This document shows positions 43,607 through 55,200 of a stretch of DNA of 64,000 bases, piece after piece. Numbering within the stretch: the first letter of the stretch is position 1; each line of letters opens with the position of its first letter. Made by a program: the position numbers and the translations under genes. The DNA is taken from assembly GCF_021347895.1 (NCBI RefSeq), contig NC_067124.1:19086521-19150520 (forward strand), given 5' to 3'. Below the pieces are notes generated by a model. The model was given only the letters and a program-made list of their open reading frames with translations. It was not told the origin of the DNA and did not search any database. This stretch comes from Acanthochromis polyacanthus (lineage: Eukaryota; Chordata; Actinopteri; Pomacentridae).

Positions 43607-44514
43607 AGCTGTGGCATCCAGGCTTACTTCACCGGCTGTGTCTATGGAGTCGGGTCTGCTGGCCTCTGGCCTATTCTGGCTCTTTCCCTGTGCTCCTAAT
43701 CAGGCCTACCGCACAACACACGTTAGTAAATTCTTTAACGTCAAATTGTTCCACATATTCACTGACATTTTTGCTATGCATCAGTCTTGAGGCTGTTAAG
43801 CCGACATTTGCACACCCACAGCCATGTGTTTGTTAATGCATGCACATTTCAGACACACTCAATTTGTGGGAAACGTTAATACACACACCCCCACTCTCAC
43901 ACACACACTCTTTCTCTACCTCCTGGCAGTGGGTTTGATCGCCTGGAAAATGAATACTAAATGCAGGGCAAAATGGCTGGCAGGGATCACCTTGGCTGTG
44001 TGCAGCTCGCGACCCACTCTATGCAGACATGAAACTGGAGCACTTCCACACCTGTCTCTTTACTCAGATATTCTTGAACTTCACAGCTTGGTAAGAAGAC
44101 AATAAATGGCTTCTTTTTTTGGGGGGTAATTTTATCTTAAAGAAGAGAGGAGAGAGGCTCGTCCTGTGCACTGGCTGTAGCATTTCCCATGAGCCCTCAG
44201 CTTTTCCTCTCACTGCCTTAGACTGGAAGGACACACAGCAGGTTATGCTGTGCACAGATTTCTAAAGCACATAAACACATACTGCACACTCACCTACATG
44301 CCCGGACATAGACGTACGCTATAGGCTACATGCATACACAACGAAGCAGGCACACAGAACAATAGAGATACTATAGAAGCTATTTAATTTCCCCTGTCGG
44401 TGTAGGTCAAAGCAGGAGTATCTGCTAGCCGAGCACTTAGCGGGCTGGGAGCACATCATCCTGCGGCTAAAAGAAGCTGTTTAGGATGCAGACATACACA
44501 CACATACAGACATA

Positions 44515-45438
44515 CAGTGGCTATTTAAAGTATTCACCTCCCCCTTTAGACGTTTTCCCCTTTTATTGCTTTTAGGCCACCAGTTTTTATTGGATTGAGG
44601 TCTGGGTTCTGACTCGGCCACTCCAGAGCATTCACCTTGTTGCTTTGGCCATAGGCTTCAGGTCATTGTCTTGCTGGAAAACAAACTTTCTCCCAAGTTG
44701 CAGCTGTTTTTGCTGGCTGCATCAGGTCGTCCTTCAGGATTTAAACTTTCCCTTTACAATTCTCCACGGCCTGCTGCCGATAAGCATTTCCACGTCATGA
44801 TGCTTATCGGCCCGATGCTTCACGGTGGTGATACCGTGCTTGGGGTCGGTGTCTTCCAAACCTAGTGGGATGGTCAAAAGCTCAATTGTGTTTTTTTTTA
44901 TCAGACCAAAGAAACATAGCCGTCCCTACAAATCAGGAAACAGTCTACTTTCAGAGTTAATGGTAGTGGCTAAATTAGGAGACATCCCTGAAACAGTATT
45001 TGGAAGACAATAAGGAAAAATGCTGTAGGACACGGGCCTAAGTGGGCAATAAAAGTGATAGAACAGTATAAGATCAACAAAACAGAGCAGTACAGCAAAC
45101 GAAACTGCAGGACGAGAGGAGACAGACTGTTTGATCTCAATCAGTCGACCTCACAATAAACAGAGGAGAGCGTCCTAGAATCATGTGATGCTCTGATGTC
45201 ATCACTCTTATTTCTACAGTATATATTCAGTTATCATAGTAGTTATTAATATTGGGTTCCCTGCTGTTTATATATAATGTTTAATCTATACATGTTCCAA
45301 TAATGGTTGTTGATCTTTTTTGATATCGATACAGATATCGTCCCTGGGAGAACCATATCGATCAGTTCCATGATTCAGTGTTGAAAAGCAAATAGAAGGG
45401 CAAGTTCCAAAGGGGTTGAATGCTTTTTGTAATCACTG
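44515..45438 (-). mobile_element. decayed Tc1-like transposon, third family
   Basis: The left end begins TA-CAGTGGCTATTTAAAGTATT (TA 44513-44514). The right end gttgaatgctttttgtaatcactgtg (finishing near 45438) is its diverged inverse. The interior around 44580-44940 retains Tc1 transposase sequence when read on the minus strand. Recognisable parts are the antisense of the 'PDLNP.E' region (tggattgaggtctgggttct) and of the FFASG/HGGG region (atgcttcacggtggtgatac). It is shortened and frameshifted, with no usable open frame. Confidence 0.7.
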
Positions 45439-46514
45439 TGCATATTTGCCTGGTTCTAATTTTTCATTTTTCACTTCGCTTTTAAAATGGTTTCCAGAAG
45501 TATATCACTGTTAGGATTTTTTGCAGTTTCAATGACGACAATTCCTCCTAAAATCAGACTAACTTCAGGGAGAGAAGGAGGAATGAACTGTATTCAATCA
45601 TGTTTTTTTAATAATGCCTCTAAACCAGTCTGAATACATCTCAGGTAGTATCGTGCCATGTATATTCTCTATTTTTTGGTGATATTCTCCTGTCTTCTGC
45701 ACTCAGTGTTCCACCAGTTGAACACTGCTCTGCTTTCTAATTTGACAAAAGGGTCCAGCATGTCTGATTAAATCTCTTGCAAACAAATTTTACACTATTT
45801 CCTTCACACTTATGCCTAAATTACCTTGCAACACACTATGCTGCAAAAACTAATTTCAGCAGCTACTGATCCAGTTGTATTACCATATTAGGCCATCTCA
45901 AGGTTGGAGTTTGTAGCAGAATACAGGAGGCTGAATCTTTTTTTAGCATTACATCTATGAACCTACAGGCATGCACACATACTGAAAGATGAAGTCCCTC
46001 AAGTATTTTTGTTTTGTTTCATTTTGTATTTATTTCTGTATTTTCTATGTCTACATGTGTAGCAGGAGAGTATCTTGGATGAAGAAAACAGCCTTGCCCA
46101 TGTGTTTACATGTGATTCTGAATCTTTTAATGTATATGAGATGTGCTGGTAGCATGATGGGAGTAGCGTAATTTATCTGAACCAGATGAGAGAAACCCTT
46201 TAGTGGAGAGTTAGTTCAGTTTAGCTTGAAGATGAGGTTTGCTGGCTCACATGTGCCAGTATTGGTTTGCTGAGTGTATTCCTGTGTGTATGTGTGTCAA
46301 TGAGTGTGTGTGTATTTTGGATATTTGTGAGTGTGTGTGTGTGTGGTCTTTGATGTCAGCTGGTGGCTGCTAGTGTTTGCAGTGTTAGGTAATCACAAAA
46401 CACAATCATTTTGATCTATTCCTGAACCTCTGCCATTATATATAGCATTCTCTTCATCCACCCACAACCTCTTTCCATTTTTCTCTTACACTCACAAACA
46501 TGCAAGCGTGCGCA

Positions 46515-46517
<3 letters not shown>

Positions 46518-46562
<45 letters not shown>
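46518..46562. repeat. (CA)n microsatellite, 45 bp
   Basis: This is a CA run seen directly, followed by pyrimidine-rich sequence to 46800. It produces the artefactual 268-codon + frame that spans 46508-47314. Confidence 0.95.
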
Positions 46563-46566
<4 letters not shown>

Positions 46567-46704
46567 TTCTCTTTTTCTCTCTTCTCTCCATCTCTCCTCT
46601 GCTCTGCCACTCCTCATCTCTGTCCTCCATCTCTTCCTCCCACACTCTCTTTCTCTATGTTTTGTTATGTATTACTGCTCTCTGTTTTTTGTCTTGGTCT
46701 ATGG

Positions 46705-46905
46705 ACATTTCCCCCATTCCCTTACCATCACTGCTGCTTCTCCCCTACCCAGCATTCTGCCCCTCTTCTCCCTCCAAACTCCCTTCTTTACCCTGTCCTC
46801 ACCTCATCCTCTTTTGCCTTCCATCTCATGTGTGCATGCTGTCGGAGGGGGAGTATTGATTGTACACTTGGCTGACAGGCACAGTAATGGACAACTTGCT
46901 CAGTA

Positions 46906-46906
<1 letters not shown>
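46705..46906 (+). repeat. inverted duplication, left copy
   Basis: The block is present again in reverse orientation at 57559-57778. In the core (46808-46906) I find only four differences over 98 aligned bases: two substitutions in the last part, one further upstream and one single-base indel. The left flank back to about 46705 is alignable with more differences and a gap of about 20 bases. It is not one of the transposons recognised elsewhere in the window. Confidence 0.8.

Positions 46907-46910
<4 letters not shown>

Positions 46911-46937
<27 letters not shown>
46911..46937. repeat. (GT)n microsatellite, short
   Basis: A run of 27 alternating bases seen directly, next to the duplicated block. 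Confidence 0.9.
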
Positions 46938-46939
<2 letters not shown>

Positions 46940-47377
46940 CGTGTGTTTGATGGGGGGTGTTTAACCAGCAGTCGTGGCAATAACTCACCTGACCAAGTGG
47001 ATGGCCACCGGGCAGGCAGGCAAAATGAAAAGTGCTGCAGCACGCGGTGCATTTTAAAAGCAACTGAGGCAAATATAGGACAACTTTCAAATCACACCCT
47101 ATTCTTTCCTTGTAAACTTGTTTTTGACCATGTGAAAATACTTACAATAAAACAGACAAGTAAATTCAAAAACTGCAGTGAAATATGTCCCTTGCTGTCA
47201 TATTACATTGTTTTACATTCATCTCAGATATGCAGCATATCGAGCATATCAAAAGTGCTGCCCCCAAAACACGATCCTCTTTGTTCCTGGCAAATTGTGA
47301 GTCGTGCACCTTAAAAATCATCACTGCAGCATGGATAGCAGCACAGTGTAAGACATATGCCGCCGTTAAAATGCTAA

Positions 47378-47420
47378 TATGGGCGATTCAATTAAAACTA
47401 TCTCTTTTCCATCGCCCATA
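47378..47420. other. perfect 10-bp inverted repeat in unique sequence
   Basis: TATGGGCGAT (47378-47387) and ATCGCCCATA (47411-47420) are exact inverses separated by 23 bases. The surrounding 47240-47560 is unique and balanced in composition, with TAAT/ATTA cores, unlike the simple-repeat DNA upstream. It may be a conserved non-coding element or a hairpin; function unknown. Confidence 0.4.
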
Positions 47421-48989
47421 ACACTGTTTTGTGGTGTTTTGTGTCCACTCTTTTATGGATTATTAAGGAAGCGGAGTCGGTTTGTTTTCTCTCAGGCAGT
47501 TTTTGGACATGGCCATGATGAGCGCAGAGCTTAATGTAGCAGCTTCTTTGACAGCGGAATAGCTTTTGTTTCATGGTGTTGATCTAATAGATAGAGCCTG
47601 TGACATTTACGTTCAGACCGGATGCTGTTGCAAATACTGTACATTCATGAACCTAATTCCAGTACATCAGCTGCATTTTAATCGCCTAATTATGTGAAAT
47701 TTTGTACATACCAGCACAATGCATGTATTGGTACAAACAAAACATATACTTATTAATGTTCCACTAGCATATTGTGTACATTAAATCACATTGTATCACT
47801 AACTTTTTGTATTATTGTGCACATTATTTCATTTTCAAATCATATAATTTTAATTCAAGTCATTTAATCTGCAGCTAAAAGTAGGAAAATACAGATGACG
47901 ACTGTGGCTGCACACTACAAACAGCTATTCAAATAAGAAAGCAGTTGAGTATACACACATTTGTTATGCATAATTAACTTAAACCTGACCCAGATCAAGT
48001 AGTATAAATGAGTGATGCTAATTTGAGTTGCCAGTTGTAAGCAGTATAAAAAATTAATGCGGATATACATAATTCTGTAGTAAGTTGTGGAATTTCAAAG
48101 GCTAATGTACCATGGGCTAACTAAATGTATTATGCATTTATTCACCAGTGCTTGGTAGTGATTTACTGAACAATGGAGCAAACAAATTGTAATCCTGCAT
48201 TAAATATGGTGCTGTTGCATAAATATTCCAGCAGACATTGCTTTTAGCATATGCTATGATCTATTAGTATAGACCAGGCAGAGAGATGACCAACATTTTA
48301 GCATGAGAAAACTGAGCTGAATGTAGCGCAGCAGTGTTTGACCATTGAATGGCAAACTGATTCACTTAATTAACCTTGTGAAGGTTACACTCTGATCATG
48401 GAGACACAGGCACATGCAGCCTGAATGTGACCTGCATTTCTCGTACGAATAAGGCTTTTCTTTTCTTTTATTTGCTGGCTGTGAGGTAGCTTAAACATGG
48501 TCTGGGAAGATGGTTGAACAGCCAATTTGTCTGGTGAGGGACATTAAATATTGACTTACAGATAGATTCAAGGTCTAGAAGACAAGAAATTATTCATCAT
48601 TTGCCAGATACGATGTTTTTGATCAGTGGAGCCGCCGTTGTGCTTCAGACCTCTGGTCCCGGGTGCTCCGCTGTTGACCTTGGACAGAATCCCATCATAC
48701 CCTCAATATGATGAAATATATATTGAAGTCCAGAGCTTCTGTACAGCGTGATCTGAGCAGCAAAAAACATACAGTGAGAAAACACTCGCCAGGAGAATAT
48801 TAGTACAGATTGTGCATTAATAACAAAACATTCTCTTTTATCTCTAATTGGTTACAGAAGGTTGTTGCATTTTGTTGTAGCACAATGCATTTAATTTTTT
48901 TTTCTGTTGATAAGTAGTAATAGTTATTAAAACAGTATTACATTATCACTTTGCTTTCCATTAATCTCTTCATTTGCTAAACCGGCAGT

Positions 48990-49200
48990 ATTCTGCAGAG
49001 GGTCACGGGGGACTGGAGCCTATCCCAGCTGACACTGGGCAAGAGGCAGAGTACACCCTGGACAGGTCACCCCTTCATCTCAGGGCTAACACGAAAAGAC
49101 AGCCAATTTAAAATCACCAATTACCCTATACATGGACTGTGGGAAGGAGCCAGAACATGCAGACAGAAGAAGATGCAAACTCCGCACAGATAGGCCACAG
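48990..49200. repeat. widespread teleost interspersed repeat, partial copy
   Basis: Characteristic blocks in order are gggtcacgggggactggagcc, tatcccagctgacactgggc, aggcagagtacaccctggac, then ggactgtgggaaggagccag and gatgcaaactccgcacagat. I recall these from a very high-copy fish repeat. The same core occurs at 19801-19920. The class is not certain. Confidence 0.75.
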
Positions 49201-50128
49201 CCTTCCCACAGTCTTCTGTGTCACATATTGTGTTATTGTACTAAATGTATTGTAATGCTTTGTTTAAAAAAATCCAATTATTGTCACATATATTTTGCTC
49301 ATTTCTCATGTGACAGTATTGAAACCTGACGTGTAGAAAAAGCATTAGTCCTTTCAAAACATTGCAGTAATCATTCTAAATGGCTGAATCCCCCAAAACA
49401 TTGTTACTTTTGCTTTATGTGAAGTCTTTTCTTGTTTCCCATCCAGATTCGAGGGGAGAAAATTGTTTCTGGTCGTGAGCAATTGAGAATTCTGTTGTGC
49501 ATTTAGCACAAATTGATACACAAAAAGGGTTTTTATGCAAAAAATAATGCCCAACAATGCTTTTACAGTGCAGAGTCACTCCATATTTAAGTATTTTACT
49601 GAATCTCGTTGCCTCATCCCTCTTCCCTCACAAGTCAGTCCTAATAGTGTGATGTCTTGTTTTGAGTGGAGGTGATAAATTTTAGACTCAGTCACGTGTG
49701 TCTTGAGGACACATGCAAGATATTCGGGCAAAGTGTTAAATAGTTTTTTAGGGAATAAAATTTTGATAGATACCGACCAATGGCCCCAGGTTAGACCACA
49801 GATCTAAAAAAGTAATTTTATAACTATTCTTGTTCAGATTATTATCACAGCTGGTTTAAAAGCTTAGCAAGGTTAACGTCAATCAGGATTGGACAAGGTG
49901 TTTCCGGCTAAGTCATAAAACTGATGCCAAAACTGACACTTTTATGTCATACTATATAATCACAGCGTGAAACAATCGGCCATTATAATGTGTGTTTAGT
50001 CATAAATAAAAGGCTGCAGCCAGCGGGTGAAAATGCAGGGCAGAACTGCAAGCATTTAATTAAAAGGTATAGTTTATGGTTAAACGCATTCATCCACAAT
50101 CTGGCAAAGCACAACATTAAAATGTATA

Positions 50129-50743
50129 CTCACACGCAAAAGAAATGCAAGTTTCTTTTACCTGATGAAAAATTAAATTTGGTTTCCTAAAACAAAAATG
50201 CATTTGGTACTTTGTGGTCCATGGTGTGTTCTTAACATTTTCTGTTGCTTTTTGTAAGGTTGGTGTGAAAGTTGTCCGCTTCGGGGAAGGTCATCGGTGC
50301 TCTGTGTGGTGTTGTATCGACGCTGGAGATGGTAAATGGTGGTGATGTTGACATGAAAGTGACGGGCAATGTCTCGGACAGACTCTCCAGCTTGCAGACG
50401 TCCGATGGCTTGGTTCCTCTCAATTTGGTTTAAGCATGGCATAGTTAAACAGCAAGTGAAATGCCTATGATCTTGAATGAAATTTATACCCACTGAAGGT
50501 GTCGATAAATCGTGCATATTCAATTGCACGTGCAAAGTGTGAATCATGTCCACATCATCAATGCATTGGTGTATTGCGACGATTCGTTTTCTGTTTTCCG
50601 TTTTCACACCAACCTTACAAAACGCAACAGAAAATGTTAAGAACACACCATGCACCACAAAGTACCAAATGCATTTTTGTTTTGGGAAACCAAATTTAAT
50701 TTTTCATCGGGTAAAAGAAACTTGCGTTTCTTTTGCGTGTGAG
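50129..50743 (-). mobile_element. Tc1/IS630-type deletion derivative with long TIRs
   Basis: This 615-bp element is flanked by TA (50127-50128, 50744-50745). The inverted repeats are about 140 bp long (50129-50270 against 50605-50743), starting CTCACACGCAAAAGAAA. The centre holds only the 5' end of a transposase gene on the minus strand (50173-50442). The catalytic domain is gone. The inner parts of the repeats include the acaccaaccttacaaa and ttaagaacacacca blocks, so the deletion joined the early ORF to inverted-repeat sequence. Confidence 0.85.
50173..50442 (-). pseudogene. Tc1-like transposase N-terminus (DNA-binding domain only)
   Basis: From the ATG at 50442 the frame encodes 89 residues starting MPCLNQIERNQAIGRLQAGE. 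A helix-turn-helix follows (SVRDIARHFHVNITTIYHLQ), then RRYNTTQSTDDLPRSGQ, the hinge usually found before the second HTH of Tc1-family transposases. It then runs into the terminal-repeat sequence and stops. No catalytic Asp/Glu residues remain. A product, if made, could bind transposon ends without cutting; that is inference. Upstream in-frame codons to an ATG at 50658 exist but do not resemble transposase. Confidence 0.75.
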
Positions 50744-50936
50744 TATATTTTCCTGTTATTTCATGTATGCTGTGTATCACAGACTGTAGAATGAAGGACG
50801 ACATAGGAGAGCCAGGATAACATAAACCAACGTCATATTCATACTCATGTTCTTTCCATCATGAGACACAATATGTCAAGCTGGCTGCTGACAGCTCTGG
50901 CTAGTGCTTCCTCCCCTCCCCTTTTTCCTTTTTAGG

Positions 50937-51649
50937 TGTCTGCACCTTGTGGCTGCAGCAACAGCTGCGGCTCATTGTAATCAACTGCTGGATTTGGAGC
51001 ACGTGTGGTCTCAGCCAATCAGCTTCACTTGCTCGACTACAAGAACAGACGCCACTCGTCTCCCTGTGCTGGATCGTGAAACCACCTTCCCTGTTCCACC
51101 TGCACCTACCGTCCACCGTCTTGGCTTCCTCCATTCCTCACCCGGACCCTTCCGCGGCCACCTGGAAAGCCACCTACCGTCTCCATTGTTCCGTCCACCG
51201 TTCACAACCATCGACCCCACTGCTGCTACCCCTCCCCGGACACTCACTCCAGCCGAAGCCCAGTCCGAGCTTCATTGAGTACTTAGAATTTTCGTTGTAG
51301 TTTATTTCATTCCTAGCGTGTTGATTCAGTTTCGTTATTTCTCCTTGGTGAGTTTGTAGTATCAAACCAGAGGCTTCGCTTTTAGTTATTTTCCCTGCCT
51401 TGTTTTCGTGTATTTAGTTTAGCCCCAGTTCTTGCCTGGGTGTTACCCACTGTGAGTCCTGGTCTCCAGTTAGTCTTCTCAGCTGCTAGTAGCAGTAGAC
51501 TTACCTTCTTCGTTGTTTTTGCCTGTTAGCCTTCCGCCTGTGAGCTAATTCCTTTTTGGCATTGTATCTTGGCAATAAAGCCTTTAAAACTTAAAACCTT
51601 GCGTGCCAGTCCATTCTCTGCATCTGAGCTCTCATTCCGAATCCTGACA
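50937..51649 (+). mobile_element. probable LTR (solo or 3' LTR), gypsy-like
   Basis: A 713-bp segment begins TGTC and ends GACA, the expected inverted LTR ends. It contains an AATAAA polyadenylation signal at 51574-51579. It ends in a short CTGCGT-like block (ccttgcgtgccagtccattc...ctcattccgaatcctgaca) that resembles the 3' ends of many fish Ty3/gypsy LTRs. The 5' half is C-rich with CACC/CCGTCC repeats, also common in such LTRs. No internal domain (tRNA primer site, gag/pol) was seen after it and no target duplication was found, so the call is moderate. Confidence 0.5.
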
Positions 51650-53513
51650 CAATACAAAAGATCCTCCAGGACTTCATTGTGTTCTCTTGTCACTTCTGTG
51701 GCATCTTTTAAACGAGTAGTGCTGTTTGTACTTTTTTAAATTAAATTGCTCAAATAATGTAATCAATTACATAATCCAGTGCAGCCACCAGGAATCTATA
51801 CTACATATACACATTTATGAGCTAGAAATACAGTTACTCATTTGTATTATTTCAAGTATACATTCTCTTATTTCTAGATACCGTGTTTATAATTAGTTTT
51901 GGCGAGTCTCACACTTTCCTGCTTTAGCAACATGAAGGCCAAGTCAGTATTATCTGTTAAGACACAGACTTCAGATTGTCGCTGAGTCAACACAGATTGC
52001 CGCCGTCTTGAATCGCATGGCATTATTCATGGCTTATATATTCACCGTCTGGCACTAATGCAACGTTCTCAGCTATTTTAGCAGCAGCGTCACAAGTAGA
52101 AATGCATTTTTTATGCATTTATCCCAAGGCACAATTTTCAGCACAACGAGAAAACAATGTCAGATGAAGAAACATGAAGTATGATAAGACAGGATAATTA
52201 CTACATTTGTTTTCAGTAAATTAGATTATATTTTTATTCATTGCACAGTGCCTGCCGAAAAAAAAATGACAGATAAACAAGAAAATGTGACGAAGGCTTC
52301 AGGATTCAGACAGAAGATTGAACTGGCCGGGAAGTACTTAAGAGTGGCTGATAAAATGCTGTTCTTATGCTGTTGTTAATTTTAAAGTCATCGGTTTATC
52401 TGATCCTTTCAAACATCATGTTAAATGTCTGTTGAATGTCTCAAAGATATTTACTGGAAACTCATGTTTTTATATTGTATTACCAGCTCTCTGAAAGTCT
52501 TTCATAATACCTGCAGCAATCATAAAACGACATAGAGATGATTCAAGCCTTGTTCATTCATTACAAATCCATACACACTTGTCTTTTTCTTGAGCAGTGA
52601 AAGAGGTTTCTCGCAGATTTCTTTGTGGAATGTCTTAAATGAAAGAGCTGGTAGAAATAGTCTGAAGGCATGATGTAAGATTTTATTTTTTTAATACGAT
52701 TTTAACCCTCACATTCTACTTGGCAATTTTAACACTACAAGAAGCGTGATGGTTCCTCTCCTGAATGAGAACAGGGGCTTGCCCTACATATTTTAGTCTT
52801 TGCTTTGCACCGATGCAAGTGAATCCTTTTCAGATGTTGAACTGAGTCTGGGAAGTGCAGTCAGAGAGAATTTGTCTCTTGCCCGGGGCAGCTGAAAACA
52901 AACCAAATTTGAGCATTCTGCTTTCTGCAAAGCAAATTAGTACAGACGAAAACACAAACCAGAAGCCTCGCATGTAAACTTTAATCACAAGGGCGCTTTC
53001 ACAGCACTTAGTTACCCCTTCATTTCCATGCTTTTTTCCCACTCTGCTTCTGTATTAGTGTTTCTGCTCCACTCTCAGTTGTTCTCTACCAGCAATGATT
53101 ACATGATGGCTTTTCCTGATCTTATGTGACCAATTTTAGATGTAATCGTAGGAGACAAAATTACACAATGATCTGAGTGGACACACAACATGTCCCAGTC
53201 ATATAGTGCACACACTTGACTCAGCGCAGTGTGCAGGCTTGTTCTGGGGCACGTAGACGGAACACATTGTTTCTGTTTTTGCCCGTCACTGCAAGAGCAC
53301 ACGTACGGACACACGGTGCAGCAGCGACGAAGCCCTTATTCACATGTCCAGTGGGCTCTGACTCCCCGATCTCTCATTTACCTGTTCCATCACCAGCTCC
53401 TCTCTCTATCTGTCTCCCTCGCACTCCTCCTCGCCGCTCTCACTCCCTCCTCCTCTCATCCTCGACTCTGTTGCCACGGCAGCATAACCTGACAATATGA
53501 GAGAGAGGGAGAC

Positions 53514-53535
53514 AGAGAGAGAGAGAGAGAGAGAG
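53514..53535. repeat. (GA)n microsatellite
   Basis: A short GA run seen directly within a purine-rich stretch starting at 53499. Confidence 0.9.
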
Positions 53536-55166
53536 CAAAATCTGAGTCATTTAATCTCCAACCTGTGTATATGTATGCATATGTGTGTTTGTACATGAAG
53601 GCGAATACGTTGGATATGTTTGTGTGAATTTGTCTGTTAAGCGCTTGTGAATTTATCTCTGTTAAATGTGTGTGGACGCGCGTATGAGTGCAGCATGTGG
53701 GTGTTTAAGTGGGAGAGCTGTGTGGAGTCAGTTCAGTGGTTCATCACAGAGCTATGGCAGTGCGAAGGCAAAGACACTACCTTTGTCTGTCTCGCTGCGT
53801 GCAGCCGTGCTGTTTCCGCATTGTATTTCATGTTCACTGTAAATATGTAGTCATTTTAAAGCAATATTTCCTCAACGGCTTCAAGTGATTCACAAACATC
53901 TCTGCGCTGTGACGGTTTTGTGGTCTGACTGATCGAACAAACAAAACTTCTAACTCTGAAATGCTTTCATGATGTAACACAGTTTCTCTTGCTGTAATGG
54001 AAATAATTTGAATAGTCTGCGTCAAGATCTGTGTTGGTATAAGATCCTGGTGACATGGCATCCGTTAAAAACAAGACAAATTAGCTGAGATTTATTTTTA
54101 TATAGTAATATGGTATCTAAGTATCTCAGTTGACTTCACAGGCTCACAACATCGCCACATGCTAAGCCCTCTAAGAAAATAAAATACACACACACAAGAA
54201 AAGAAAATCCTTTAGCACATAAGCGGAAAAAATACAATACAAAGAAACCTCAGGAGAAGCAATTCAAAAAGACATCCCTCCTCCTCGGATGGCCGGCTGT
54301 GCAGAAGAAGCAGTTAGGAAAAAGACAGCTAAAAAATGGCCAAAAAAAACTGTAAAAAACACAAGAAACAAGACAGTCTAAGAATGGGGCATATTTAAGT
54401 CAAATACTACACAGTAAACCAATATGATGATATAAAGTCTCATGACTAAACATGTACTGTCCATTTATGATGAAAGTGAAACATTTCATATCCACTGTAA
54501 CGTCCACCTAATAGCTAACAGTGATTTGAACTGACAGTGCACCGTTCTTACTCCGACATTGTTCTCTTTGCAGCACCATGTGTAAAAATATCATTCTTAT
54601 TTTTTCCAAGGCTTTTTTCTGAATGCAAATTTTAGCTCTCCCAGCAAGCCAAGGGGCAAGTGAGTTCAAGGAGAGCTTCTAATTGTAATTAAACTGCTGT
54701 GCTTATATAAGCCACAGCTGCAACAAGTTGGGCCTGCATTGACAGCTATAGACACTGAACAGTTCCTGGGGAAACCAGCGCACTGAACGTCAACCCCCCA
54801 CCCCCACCCACACTGATCTGAGCAGTGGGTGGTACATATGCATGCAGGGAGGAACGTTAAAACGTAAAGTCCCCGTTGGCACATACCAACAAATAACATA
54901 CAGATTTGCAGCGGCATGCGGGCGCAGAGAAAACAAAAGGACACACTTACGCATAAGCGAGTACACACCAATTGTTCTTTGAGCCTTCTTTGAGAGTTAG
55001 TGTATGTGTGCACTGCTAGTGGATGCTTGGGTGTGTGTGTTTGTGTGTGACATACTCGGATGTGACAGTGTCACAGGAGCTTGGTGGATCCCCAAGCTGG
55101 CGGTGTCACTGACTGAGGGCCTCTTTGTCAAGGAGAACACTGGGAAGAATTTATCCATGTTCAATG

Positions 55167-55169
<3 letters not shown>

Positions 55170-55197
<28 letters not shown>
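55170..55197. repeat. (GA)n microsatellite
   Basis: A GA run seen directly, followed by purine-rich sequence to about 55410. Confidence 0.9.

Positions 55198-55200
<3 letters not shown>

Larger units (their letters stand above)
38817..44514. other. non-coding stretch with simple repeats and candidate regulatory sites
   Basis: No coding exon was recognised. It includes (CA)n at 39469-39548, a short (TTG)n at 41325-41351, the CArG pair at 43161-43249 and a pyrimidine-rich block at 43320-43606. Frames in the block are low-complexity. Confidence 0.55.
45439..50128. other. non-coding stretch with simple repeats and an inverted-duplicated segment
   Basis: No coding exon was recognised. It holds (CA)n at 46518-46562, the duplicated block at 46705-46906, (GT)n at 46911-46937, a hairpin-forming unique segment around 47378-47420 and an interspersed repeat at 48990-49200. 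Confidence 0.5.

Noticed and set aside
43167..43790. 207-codon + strand frame ending in a hydrophobic segment (MESGLLASGLFWLFPCAP)
   Set aside because: Most of it is translated pyrimidine tract. The acceptor-like ccggcag is at 43607, but there is no donor-bounded exon or known domain.
46508..47314. 268-codon + strand frame
   Set aside because: It starts in a (CA)n run, passes through a pyrimidine-rich tract and a (GT)n run, and has no recognisable domain. Only the short duplicated block inside it is of interest, listed separately.
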